A model generated the notes under the pieces. It made no database searches and was not told the origin of the DNA. It saw only the letters and a list, made by a program, of their open reading frames with translations. The position numbers and the translations under genes are program-made. A DNA stretch of 64,000 nucleotides from Lewinellaceae bacterium (GTDB lineage Bacteria; Bacteroidota; Bacteroidia; Chitinophagales; Saprospiraceae): assembly GCA_020636315.1 (NCBI GenBank), contig JACJYA010000005.1, positions 310,001-374,000 of the forward strand, read 5' to 3'. This document shows, one piece after another, positions 51,117 to 59,493 of this stretch (positions are counted from its first letter, which is position 1; the number at the start of each line of letters is the position of its first letter).

Positions 51117-53162
51117 TCAGAAAGATCTCAGGGAAGGTAAATAGTGAACCGAAAGGAGCGAAATGTTGTCGGGGCAAACCAATCCTCCCGGCGCCTGGCT
51201 TAGCAGCAATTTGCGCGATTCAAAATCCCATATTCTCAAAACGCACTCCTGATCAAGGGCCACCAGCCATTTACCGTTCGCAGAAATGCCAATGAAGTCC
51301 ATGGCCGGCGCATTAGCGCCCGTTTTATATTCGCCAACCAATACCGGCACCCGGCGGGAAATATTCCACCGGATCAAGCGTGGGGCCTGTTCCGCCGTAG
51401 TATCGGTGGCAACCACAAAAGATTTTTGCTCTTTCGAGGGATGGAATATCATGGACTGCCCCCCTTTTTCAAGCACCAGCCGGCTTTTGGGGATACCGCG
51501 GGAACCATCCAGAAAGAATAAGTCCACCCTGCCGGACTGAAACTGGAGGAGGCCGAAGGTATTGGAAGGGTCAACCTGTATGTCAAACACAGCATTAACT
51601 TCCTTTGTGACATCGCAGTGTGAGACGGCGCTCAACTCTTCAGATCTTCTAATCCCTTTATCGCCTCCAACTTTCCCTACCCATACGCAACCCGACGCAC
51701 TACCAGCTATAAAAAAGGTGTCTTGCCGCCGCCTTCCATGTACCAGGAACCCGCCGGCAGTCGAAGCCGCCGTCTTGGTTCCAATGAGCATGTAGCTTTC
51801 TTCCTCCAGGCAACGGCCCTCTGAAGTGTATAAGTCGAGGTAGAACGCCCTGGCAACCATGATCTTATCCTCACCCACAAATCCGGCATACTCCAGGCGA
51901 TAGTTCCCGGTCCTTCTGTCACAACCCTGAAGCTGTTTCAGCTCCAGGGTCTTGTTGTCTAAAACGTACACTTCTCCCCTTAATTCCTGGGAATAGGGCT
52001 CTTCTCCTCGCTCTGTAATCACCAAGACCCGGTTGCCATCCCGGCTCAGCCGGGTGAAACGCTGGCCTTTCGATACCTGGGCCGTATTGGACCAACCTCC
52101 CGACCGTTCCATGATCTTTTCCTCGGCTGCGATTCTCCGGCGCTCGATCAATACCTCGTGCACGGCGTTCAACGCTTCGGCGGTTTCGTCGGATTTCCGC
52201 TTTTGATAGGCCTCGAAGGCCGATGCAGCAGCCGTAAAGGGATCCGCATACTGAAACCGATAAGCCTGGGCAACCTGCCGGAGGGATGCCTGCTCAATAC
52301 GCCGTTCTGCTTCCGCCTCTGTCTCTTTCTTCCGTTGTTCCGCCAGAAGCTCTTGTTCCTTTGCCAGTACCTGAGCATCTATCACACTATCTCTCGCTTT
52401 TTTTAACGCCGCCAGCCTGTCTTCGGCAATCTTTGTTTGTTTTTCCGCGACCCCCTTTCTTTCTTCCGCCAAAGCAGTCTGCTCCTCTGCAACTATTCTT
52501 TGCGCTTGTTCCGCCTTTGCATTTTCGTTCGACAACCAGGCAAGCCCCAACGTGGCCGACAATAGGACAAGAAGCGCAGCAATAGCTGAGTTCCTCAGGC
52601 GAACCGCTTTTTTCTGCAACCGAATGTCTTCTCCGATCAGGTCATTCACCGCTATTCCGCGAATGGCCGCAGCCAGGCCGGCTGCTTTTTTCTTGAAATC
52701 GGGATTGCGCACAGAAAGGTCCTCTCCGGTTTTTGCTGCCCGAAAATCCATATAGAGCGGCTCCATTAGGAATTGGCCCGCCAGATTAGGAGGAATGGCG
52801 TTGGTTTTCTCCCAATCGAAATCATTTTGGGCTTCGTTCCAGATGATCTCTCCTTCGGTAAGCCCGATTAAAATGGTATCGGCAGATTTATTCTGGAGCC
52901 AAAAGTCCACTTCCTTTTGCACCCAGGGAGAAGTTGCCGCCACCGGGGAGGCCAGCAAGACCAGATATCCGGATTCTCCCAGCGCCTTCTCAATCGTACC
53001 CCAAAGATGAGGGGTAGCCGAAAGGCTGGTTTCATCGCGGAACACATTGAGCGCCCGAACCTTAAAAAGCGGTTTGGCCAGTTGTTGAAGAGCTCTCTGA
53101 AGAGCCGGCGCCAACTGCCCATCAGCAGCGTGGGAGTAAGAAATGAAGGCGTGGTATCTCAT
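51117..53162 (-). CDS. TIR-domain protein with membrane helix, coiled coil and WD40-like repeats
   Basis: 681 residues from ATG 53162 (MRYHAFISYSHAADG); upstream codons to 53270 run through repeat DNA. The TIR domain (1-140) keeps FISYSH, FRDETSLS and SPWVQKEVDFWL, with Glu84 at the position of the catalytic Glu in NAD-cleaving TIR domains. A transmembrane helix (191-210) and a long Glu/Ala/Lys coiled coil (212-300, KAEQAQRIVAEEQTALAEER) lead to about 340 residues of WD40-like propeller (IRWNISRRVPVLVGEYK, LRIWDFESRKLLLS). A role in stress or phage defence is plausible but unproven. It is tail-to-tail with the DUF4838 pair. Confidence 0.88.
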   Translation of the reverse strand: MRYHAFISYSHAADGQLAPALQRALQQLAKPLFKVRALNVFRDETSLSATPHLWGTIEKALGESGYLVLLASPVAATSPWVQKEVDFWLQNKSADTILIGLTEGEIIWNEAQNDFDWEKTNAIPPNLAGQFLMEPLYMDFRAAKTGEDLSVRNPDFKKKAAGLAAAIRGIAVNDLIGEDIRLQKKAVRLRNSAIAALLVLLSATLGLAWLSNENAKAEQAQRIVAEEQTALAEERKGVAEKQTKIAEDRLAALKKARDSVIDAQVLAKEQELLAEQRKKETEAEAERRIEQASLRQVAQAYRFQYADPFTAAASAFEAYQKRKSDETAEALNAVHEVLIERRRIAAEEKIMERSGGWSNTAQVSKGQRFTRLSRDGNRVLVITERGEEPYSQELRGEVYVLDNKTLELKQLQGCDRRTGNYRLEYAGFVGEDKIMVARAFYLDLYTSEGRCLEEESYMLIGTKTAASTAGGFLVHGRRRQDTFFIAGSASGCVWVGKVGGDKGIRRSEELSAVSHCDVTKEVNAVFDIQVDPSNTFGLLQFQSGRVDLFFLDGSRGIPKSRLVLEKGGQSMIFHPSKEQKSFVVATDTTAEQAPRLIRWNISRRVPVLVGEYKTGANAPAMDFIGISANGKWLVALDQECVLRIWDFESRKLLLSQAPGGLVCPDNISLLSVHYLPSLRSF

Positions 53163-53212
53163 TTGGGGTATGGGGTTTGATAGTGGGCATCCTTTGGGAC
53201 TGTTCATAGTTC

Positions 53213-53246
53213 CTGGTTTCTGGGTTCCTGGTTCCCTGGAAACCAG
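53213..53246. terminator. Hairpin sharing its core with the 7520 hairpin
   Basis: CTGGTTTCTGGG pairs with CCCTGGAAACCAG (one bulge). The arm GGTTTCTGGGTTCCTGGTT differs by one base from GGTTTCTGGGTTTCTGGTT at 7518-7536, so the two are copies of a dispersed repeat. It lies between the MFS gene end and the TIR gene start on the minus strand. C-rich CCCCTCACCCT runs follow near 53383. Confidence 0.55.
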
Positions 53247-53388
53247 CGGGTTAGCGTAAGGCAGACACACTTATTTGAACTATCCCCATCCTTTGGACGG
53301 GGTAAATGAAGCTGCCCATACTAATTTTTATGCCTTTTTCTCAAATTGTCAATGACGGTTATCATTATGCCACCATGAACCCACCCCC

Positions 53389-54690
53389 TCACCCTCTCAC
53401 CCCTTCCCCCCGTCTTATCCTAACCGACAACAAGATCAGCAACCCCGCAATAAAAAAGCTCCCCATAACCAGCAGGCTGATCCGCATGCTGCCGGTGAGC
53501 TGCTCGACAAACCCAAAGGAGAAGGTGCCGATAATGATGGCTGTCTTTTCCAGCACGTCATAAAAGCTGAAATAGGAGGTAGGGTCTTTGGTCTCTTCGG
53601 GGATGAGCTTGGAGTAGGTGGAGCGGGAAAGCGACTGAATGCCGCCCATGACCAGCCCTACGGCGGCGGCGATGGCATAGAACTGCCATTTGGCCTGGAC
53701 GAAATACCCCACCAGGCAGATGGCCACCCAGATAATGAGCATGGTGAGGAGGGCCAGCTTGTTGCCCTTCCATTCGGAAAGGCGGGCGAAGGAAACGGCG
53801 CCGACGATGGCGACCAGTTGCAGAATGAGCACCACCCCGATCAGCTCGGCCGTCCCGAAATGCAGCTCCTTTTCAGCGAAAGTGGCGGCGAGGAACAACA
53901 CCGTCTGCACTCCCGCGCTGTAACAGAAGAAGGAAAACAGGAAATTTTTGGTGTTCTTCTGATGTTTGACGGCCCGCCAGACCTTTCGGAGTTCCTGAGC
54001 CCCCCTCATCAACAAATCGGGCGTGGCTTTCTGCTTCTCATCGGAGGGCAGCCGGCTGAAGGGGATGAGGGCGAAGCCGATCCACCACAGGCCGACGGTC
54101 AGGAAGGCAAAGCGGGTAGCCGCGCCCTTATCCGGAAAGCCGAAGGTCTCGTAGAAAATGATCATCGTCAGGTTGAAAACCAGGAGTATGACACTACCGA
54201 TATAGCCGAAGGAAAACCCCCGGGCGCTCACCCGGTCGTACTGGTCTTCCGTCACGATCACCGGCAGGAAGGCATTGTAAAAGACGAGGCCGCCGGCAAA
54301 GCCGATCATGGATAACATGAAGCCCGCCGTGCCCACCGCCAGTTGGTCCATGCCCTTGAAAAAGTAAAGGGACAGGCAGGCTGCCGACCCCAGGACGGTA
54401 AAGAATTTCAGGAAGAACTTCCGGCGCCCGCCGTAGTCGGCAATCCCCGAAAGCAGGGGGGAGAATATGGCGATCAGGAAATAAGACCCCGAAATGGCAT
54501 AGGCGTAGAGCGAACTGTTGGACATCTCCAGCCCGAAAACGCTCACCCTTTCATCGGTTACGGCAACGAAATATCCCGGGAAAATAGCGGCGGTGATCAC
54601 CAGGGCGAAGGCCGAGTTGGCCCAGTCGAAGAAAGCCCAGCCGTTGATCACTTTGGGGTCGTTCAGCCGGAAGTTGTTGGTTTGGCTCAT
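53389..54690 (-). CDS. MFS transporter, UMF1/Atg22-like
   Basis: 433 residues with twelve hydrophobic segments. The N-terminal INGWAFFDWANSAFALVITAAIFPGYF and the loop SGIADYGGRRKFFLKFF are typical of the UMF1 family of major facilitators (Atg22-like), and GGIQSLSRSTYSKLIPEE near 345 is the second-half signature. The substrate is unknown; some relatives export amino acids. Inner membrane. It lies upstream of the TIR gene by about 230 bases, likely a separate transcript. Confidence 0.9.
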   Translation of the reverse strand: MSQTNNFRLNDPKVINGWAFFDWANSAFALVITAAIFPGYFVAVTDERVSVFGLEMSNSSLYAYAISGSYFLIAIFSPLLSGIADYGGRRKFFLKFFTVLGSAACLSLYFFKGMDQLAVGTAGFMLSMIGFAGGLVFYNAFLPVIVTEDQYDRVSARGFSFGYIGSVILLVFNLTMIIFYETFGFPDKGAATRFAFLTVGLWWIGFALIPFSRLPSDEKQKATPDLLMRGAQELRKVWRAVKHQKNTKNFLFSFFCYSAGVQTVLFLAATFAEKELHFGTAELIGVVLILQLVAIVGAVSFARLSEWKGNKLALLTMLIIWVAICLVGYFVQAKWQFYAIAAAVGLVMGGIQSLSRSTYSKLIPEETKDPTSYFSFYDVLEKTAIIIGTFSFGFVEQLTGSMRISLLVMGSFFIAGLLILLSVRIRRGEGVRG

Positions 54691-54788
54691 GTTTTGGTGT
54701 TCCGTTTCATGGTCAGTGCGTAAGATAGGGAAATTAGGTGGAAGGCACTTTCAAACTGCATTCTACCTGGATAATAAATCTGTCCGCT

Positions 54789-56159
54789 TTAAATATTCCC
54801 CAGAATGCGCTCCACCGTCTCATGAGCCGACAACACGCTGTCTCCTACGCTGATGCCCCGCCGGTAGTTGCCGGCGAAGTGAAGCCCCGGGTATTGTGCT
54901 TCCAGCTTTTCAAAAATGGCCTGCACCTTTTTATAGCCAACCTTATACTGCGGGATGGCCTTTTGCCATTTCTTTATCTTCGTAAAGGCCGGTTCTCCGG
55001 TGATGCCGACAAGGCTTTTCAGCTCACTCACCACCATTTCCTTCAATTGCTCATCGGGTAGAAGGGCGTTGTCGGGCTGCCGCGTTCCCCCTACAAAGCT
55101 GGTAAAGGAGGCATACCCCTCCGGAGCTCTGTCCGGAAAGATGGTGGAACTCCAGATGCTTCCCAGGATCTTTCTCTTTTCCACCTCGGGGACCAAAAAG
55201 CCGAAACCGTCCAGTTCCCGCTGTATATCTTCCTGCTTGAAGGCCATGTAAACCACGGCTACCGGCGGGTAATATACATCAGCCAGAGGTTGGGCCATGT
55301 CAGGGGCAATTTCAGAAACCAGAGGCGCCAGGGCATGAGTGGGCACGCTGCTCACCACCAGGCCAAACTCCTGCTGCTGTTTGTGGCCTTCTTGCTCCAA
55401 CTGAAGTTCAAACCGCCCGTCCCTGATCTGAAGGCCGGTAACAGAGGTGTTGTATGTTATTGGCCCAACCTTTTCCTTCAGCGCATCGGTGAACGTTTGC
55501 ATGCCATCCCGGAAGGAGAACATACGCGCCCGGTCCTTCGCCACTTCCTTGCGCTTTTTACGTTCCCTCGCCCCCAGGATGGCCCCCCGGATGAGGCTTC
55601 CGTAGTTCTTTTCCAGGGCGTACAATTTGGGAAAGCCGGCGGCAGTGCTCAGGGTGCGCGGGTCGCCGGCGTAAACTCCTGCGACAAAGGGATTGATAGC
55701 GTAGTCCAGGAATTCCCGCCCCAGGCGGTGGTGGACGAAATCGGCCAGTGAAATATCATCGCCAAGGGTGGGCTTCAGGAAGGGCTCCTGGAGCAGCCGC
55801 AGTTTGGCCTTCCAGGAAAAAAGGCCGGTCTGCAGAAAGGAAAGGACAGACATGGGGATGGGCATCAGCTTCCCGTTGCGGACGATGTATCTTTTGTTGG
55901 ACACTTCACTGGCATAAACTTTCTCGGCCCCCAGGCCCAGCTCTTCCACCAGTTCTTTGAGCACCTCAGAAGTCTCCAGGGTGCTGTTGGGCCCCAGGTC
56001 CACCAGAAAACCGTTCACCCGTTCGGAGGCAATGACGCCTCCGGCATGGGCCGTTTTCTCAAATACCCGTACTTCAAATCCGTTCTTTTGCAGCCAGTAA
56101 GCCGTGCAGAGCCCGGAAACCCCGGCCCCGATGACGGCAACTCGATCTCTTTTGGACAT
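54789..56159 (-). CDS. hemG: Protoporphyrinogen oxidase (HemG/HemY-type flavoprotein)
   Basis: 456 residues. The FAD-binding motif VAVIGAGVSGLCTAYWLQKN (about 7-26), then VFEKTAHAGGV and LDLGPNST-like VDLGPNSTLETSEV, mark the oxygen-dependent porphyrinogen oxidase family. The C-terminal LHFAGNYRRGISVGDSVLSA is also conserved. It oxidises protoporphyrinogen IX (or, in some lineages, coproporphyrinogen III) in haem synthesis. It is divergent from rimK. Family assignment is sure; the exact substrate form is not. Confidence 0.92.
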   Translation of the reverse strand: MSKRDRVAVIGAGVSGLCTAYWLQKNGFEVRVFEKTAHAGGVIASERVNGFLVDLGPNSTLETSEVLKELVEELGLGAEKVYASEVSNKRYIVRNGKLMPIPMSVLSFLQTGLFSWKAKLRLLQEPFLKPTLGDDISLADFVHHRLGREFLDYAINPFVAGVYAGDPRTLSTAAGFPKLYALEKNYGSLIRGAILGARERKKRKEVAKDRARMFSFRDGMQTFTDALKEKVGPITYNTSVTGLQIRDGRFELQLEQEGHKQQQEFGLVVSSVPTHALAPLVSEIAPDMAQPLADVYYPPVAVVYMAFKQEDIQRELDGFGFLVPEVEKRKILGSIWSSTIFPDRAPEGYASFTSFVGGTRQPDNALLPDEQLKEMVVSELKSLVGITGEPAFTKIKKWQKAIPQYKVGYKKVQAIFEKLEAQYPGLHFAGNYRRGISVGDSVLSAHETVERILGNI

Positions 56160-56294
56160 TGCGCTTGTTTTTCAGGCCAAAAAAGTGAATTTTTCGGACT
56201 TTTTGGGGTTTTGTGCGCCATATACCGGCATTTTGTATCTTGTCCAGCCTATTTAGCTCCTGGGAACAGGGCGTTACTTTTTTACGGTTCTTTT

Positions 56295-57200
56295 ATGAAA
56301 ATAGCCATTCTTTCACGGGGCCCGCAGTTGTATTCTACCCAGAGCCTGGTACGGGCGGGTATGAAGCGCGGGCATACCATGCATATTGTTGACCATACCC
56401 GGTGCACCCTGGTAGTCGGGCGGGGCCGGCCGAAGATCTATTACAATGATTTCCAGTTGGAGCGCTTCGACGCCATCATTCCCCGTATCGGTGCTTCGGT
56501 GACTTCCCAGGGGGCGTCGGTGATCAGCCAGTTTGAAACGATGCAGTGCCTTACGGTAGCCCGCTCTGAAGCTCTTCTGCAATCGAGGGACAAGCTGCGC
56601 TGCCTCCAGAAGCTGGCGCGCTGTGGTATTGAGGTGCCGCGCTCCGCCTTTGTTGCTGTCGGCCAGGACCTGATGCCCCTGCTTCGCGAAGTCGGCGGGT
56701 TGCCCATTGTGATCAAGATGCTGGAAAGCACTCATGGCAACGGGGTCATCCTGGCGGAAACCTACCGCACGGCAGAATCGGTGATCGAAGCTTTTCAGAG
56801 GCTGGGAGAGCGCTTCATTATTCAGGAGTTCATCCGGGAAGCGAAGGGCGCCGATATCCGGGCCCTGGTGGTGGCCGGGGAAGTGGTGGCCACCATGAAG
56901 CGGCAGGCCCGCAGCGGTGAATTTCGCTCCAACCTCCACCGGGGAGCATCGGCGGAAGTGGCTGCCCTTACCGAGGAGGAGGAAGAGATCGTCCGGAAAT
57001 CAGTGAAGATGCTCGGGCTGGATGTTGCCGGCGTCGATTTCCTGCGTTCCAGCCGCGGCCCCCTGGTCATGGAGGTCAATGCCTCGCCCGGCCTGGAGGG
57101 CATTGAAGGCATAACCGGAGTGGATGTGGCCGGAAAGATCATCGAATTCATCGAAAAGCGCTGGAGCGAGCTCCGCAATTACCAGGCCAATAACCGATAG
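56295..57200 (+). CDS. rimK: RimK-type ATP-grasp ligase
   Basis: 301 residues from ATG 56295 (MKIAILSRGPQLYSTQSL); an earlier in-frame start at 56046 lies inside hemG. It has the RimK N-terminal domain (FDAIIPRIGASVTSQGASVI), ATP-grasp (VIKMLESTHGNGVILAE near 137, EFIREAKGADIRALVV) and a C-terminal Mg-binding VMEVNASPGLEGIEG. RimK adds glutamate to ribosomal protein S6. It is followed 9 bases later by an aspartoacylase-like gene, a recurrent partner whose product could remove or trim such modifications. Confidence 0.92.
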   Translation: MKIAILSRGPQLYSTQSLVRAGMKRGHTMHIVDHTRCTLVVGRGRPKIYYNDFQLERFDAIIPRIGASVTSQGASVISQFETMQCLTVARSEALLQSRDKLRCLQKLARCGIEVPRSAFVAVGQDLMPLLREVGGLPIVIKMLESTHGNGVILAETYRTAESVIEAFQRLGERFIIQEFIREAKGADIRALVVAGEVVATMKRQARSGEFRSNLHRGASAEVAALTEEEEEIVRKSVKMLGLDVAGVDFLRSSRGPLVMEVNASPGLEGIEGITGVDVAGKIIEFIEKRWSELRNYQANNR

Positions 57201-57209
57201 CAAGAAGAT

Positions 57210-58172
57210 ATGTCAGCACAAAATATTACCATACACAATACTGAAATTGCGCCCGGGCAGCACCAGGTGGTTAAAATACCGGTTGGCCGGCTGCCCTCCG
57301 GCAATGTGATCCGGATACAGGCCCATGTTTACCGCAGTTCCCTGGAAGGGCCGGTAGTGCTGCTCCTGGCCGGCGTGCACGGTGATGAGGTCAATGGTGT
57401 GGAGATCATGCGGCGGGCCATCAGCCAGGGATATTTTAAAAACCTGCGCCGGGGGACGGCCATTGCCATTCCCATACTCAACATTTACGGCTTCATCAAC
57501 TTCTCCCGGGAAGTACCCGATGGTAAGGACATCAACCGCTCTTTTCCGGGGAATATGAAAGGCTCCCTGGCCTCCCGGGTAGCCCGCACCCTGACCAAAA
57601 AGATCCTGCCGATGGCTGATGTGGTGGTCGATTTCCACACCGGCGGGCAGAGCCACTACAATTATCCCCAGATACGCTATACCCGGGGAGACCTGCTGAG
57701 TGAAAAACTGGCCCGGGCCTTCGCCCCTCCCTATCTGGTGGTGAAGCCGACAATTCCCAAGTCACTGCGCAAGGTGGCCACCGAGCAGGGCAAGCAGGTA
57801 CTGGTCTTTGAAGGGGGAGAGAGCCTGCGTTACGACGGCTTCTCAATTGAAAAGGGGCTCGCCGGCATTCACCGCCTGCTGCACGCCCGGGAAATGGCGG
57901 ATGGCCCGCCTCCGGAACCGGAAAAAACCCTCACTTTCCGTAAAACGACCTGGGTGCGCGCTCCCCGGGCCGGGATGTTCCTCTGGAATAAATGCTCCGG
58001 GCACAAAATTTACAAAGGGGAAGTTCTGGGCCTTATCAATAACCCGTATGGAGAAGGCTCCATCCGGGTCATCGCTCCGCGAGACGGCTACCTGATCGGC
58101 CACAACAACGCCCCTGTGGTCAGCCAGGGCGATGCGCTTTTTCACCTGGGATATGCGTGGGAGGAGGTGTAA
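57210..58172 (+). CDS. Succinylglutamate desuccinylase/aspartoacylase-family zinc hydrolase
   Basis: 320 residues. The zinc ligands are visible in LLLAGVHGDEVNGVEIMRRA (HxxE near 55), DINRSFPG near 105 and VVDFHTGG (His near 145), as in M14-type deacylases. The C-terminal quarter is a beta domain with GYLIGHNNAPVVSQGD. Cotranscribed with rimK (9-base gap), it probably acts on the same modification, either trimming or recycling; this is inferred from the pairing. A 15-bp hairpin follows. Confidence 0.9.
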   Translation: MSAQNITIHNTEIAPGQHQVVKIPVGRLPSGNVIRIQAHVYRSSLEGPVVLLLAGVHGDEVNGVEIMRRAISQGYFKNLRRGTAIAIPILNIYGFINFSREVPDGKDINRSFPGNMKGSLASRVARTLTKKILPMADVVVDFHTGGQSHYNYPQIRYTRGDLLSEKLARAFAPPYLVVKPTIPKSLRKVATEQGKQVLVFEGGESLRYDGFSIEKGLAGIHRLLHAREMADGPPPEPEKTLTFRKTTWVRAPRAGMFLWNKCSGHKIYKGEVLGLINNPYGEGSIRVIAPRDGYLIGHNNAPVVSQGDALFHLGYAWEEV

Positions 58173-58180
58173 GTGTAAAA

Positions 58181-58267
58181 GTGTAAAAGTGCTTAGGTGG
58201 AAAAGTGTAAGGGTGCCGGAGCGAGACGCCTACACCTTTCCACCCTTACACTTAAGCACTTTTACAC
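58181..58267. terminator. Bidirectional hairpin built from GTGTAAAAGT decamers
   Basis: GTGTAAAAGTGCTTA (58181-58195) is the perfect inverse of 58253-58267. The loop side holds further GTGTAAGGGTG copies. It separates the convergent aspartoacylase-like gene (+) and racemase-like gene (-), and the latter's stop codon lies inside the right arm. Confidence 0.65.
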
Positions 58268-59341
58268 CTGCTTAACTACCTTCTTATCGATATAATCCGA
58301 ATTCAGCAGCCGCAGGGCCCCCATGTATTTGAGCTTGAAAGAGAGGAGGTCTCCCACGTTGTAGTCGTTGGGATTGTCTCCAAGGTCCACGATCAGCATA
58401 TCCGAGCTGGCGTTGACGACTTCCAGGGTGGGGTCATCGGGGATGAGGTAGTCCGGAGAAATATCCAGCAGGCCTATATCGAGGATGGCCCGGTAGGATT
58501 CTTTCCCGTAATCCCCTTCATCCACCTCGAAAGACTCTCCGCTGGGGTTGGTGGACAACAGCCCGATGGGCACTTTCGGCTTTTTGGTGATCTCGATGAT
58601 CTCTGAATACAGGCGGATAACATCCTCGTTCATGCCTTCGATCGGTTTATCGTGGAAGAGGTCATTGCCAAAATACAATGTTTCTCCAATCCGGAAGTGG
58701 TTAATTGCTTTGGGGAGCTGGTGCCGGAGCAGCAGGGGCAGAACCACCGAAGTGCCGCCGGTAACCCAGGGGATCTCCTTGCTGAATTTGGCCTCGATGA
58801 GCTGCTTGTAGAGGCTGAGCTGTATCATTTTATCAGCTGAAGGCATCACCCCGTGCAGGCAATTGAGGTTGGCCCCGATAGCAACCACTTTGATGTTGGG
58901 CAACTCGAATATTTTTTCGTAAAAAGTCATCAGGTGGTCGCCCATAATGCCTTCCCGCAGGTCGCCCAGTTCGATCATGATCGTTACCCGGTGGGTTTTG
59001 CCCTGCCGTTTCGCCTCTTCGGAAAGCATTTTTATGGTCGAGCTCTCTGAGTTGAAGGAGACGTCGGCGTAGCGCACCACTTCCTCGACGCTGCCCTTGG
59101 CAGGAGGCTTGATGTAAACCGTTTGCACCTCGGGGTTAAGTTCCTTGATCTTCGCCAGGTTGCTGATCCGGCTGTCGCAAACTTCCTGGATGCCCAGCCC
59201 CAGTATTTCCTTCAGGTAGGCTTCGTTGCCGCACAACAACTTGGTGACGATCGCCCAGTCTATTTCGTTTTCCCGGAAGAGCCCGTCCAGAAATTCATAA
59301 TTCTCTTTCAGCTTTTTTCGGTTTAGCGTCAGGTATGCCAT
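58262..59341 (-). CDS. Alanine/ornithine racemase-family PLP enzyme
   Basis: 359 residues from ATG 59341 (MAYLTLNRKKLKENYEFL); longer frames run through decamer repeat DNA and are rejected. It is an alanine-racemase-like barrel with the PLP lysine at about 34 (WAIVTKLLCGNEAYL), then TVYIKPPA, an IELGDLREGI strand and the C-terminal beta domain (SDYLIPDDPTLEV). It fits the YhfX/ornithine-racemase-like group, not the classical Alr. Together with alr and the amidohydrolase it suggests a local role in D- or L-amino-acid conversion; the substrate is unknown. Confidence 0.85.
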   Translation of the reverse strand: MAYLTLNRKKLKENYEFLDGLFRENEIDWAIVTKLLCGNEAYLKEILGLGIQEVCDSRISNLAKIKELNPEVQTVYIKPPAKGSVEEVVRYADVSFNSESSTIKMLSEEAKRQGKTHRVTIMIELGDLREGIMGDHLMTFYEKIFELPNIKVVAIGANLNCLHGVMPSADKMIQLSLYKQLIEAKFSKEIPWVTGGTSVVLPLLLRHQLPKAINHFRIGETLYFGNDLFHDKPIEGMNEDVIRLYSEIIEITKKPKVPIGLLSTNPSGESFEVDEGDYGKESYRAILDIGLLDISPDYLIPDDPTLEVVNASSDMLIVDLGDNPNDYNVGDLLSFKLKYMGALRLLNSDYIDKKVVKQV

Positions 59342-59344
59342 AAG

Positions 59345-59493
59345 GTAAAGTGTAAGAGTGTATGTGTGTAAAAGTGTAAAAGTGTGAATGTGTAAAAGTG
59401 TAAAAGTGTAAGGGGGGGCTGGCAGGCATCGCGAAAAGGCAAGCATGGTAGCCATACCTTTACACGCATATACATTTCCACCTTTACACTTTT
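59345..59493. repeat. GTGTAAAAGT decamer cluster between the two racemase genes
   Basis: On the plus strand GTGTAAAAGT and close variants occur about six times between 59350 and 59410, and inverted copies (ACTTTTACAC type) at about 59460-59493. The ends can pair to form a long hairpin. It fills nearly the whole gap between alr and the downstream racemase gene. Confidence 0.65.

Noticed and set aside
56046..56294. N-terminal extension of rimK
   Set aside because: The first 83 codons lie inside the divergent hemG gene and lack family similarity; ATG 56295 gives the standard MKIAILSRGP start.
59342..59455. N-terminal extension of the racemase-like gene
   Set aside because: The added 38 residues (rich in Thr/Leu/His) are just translated GTGTAAAAGT repeat DNA; the family start fits ATG 59341.
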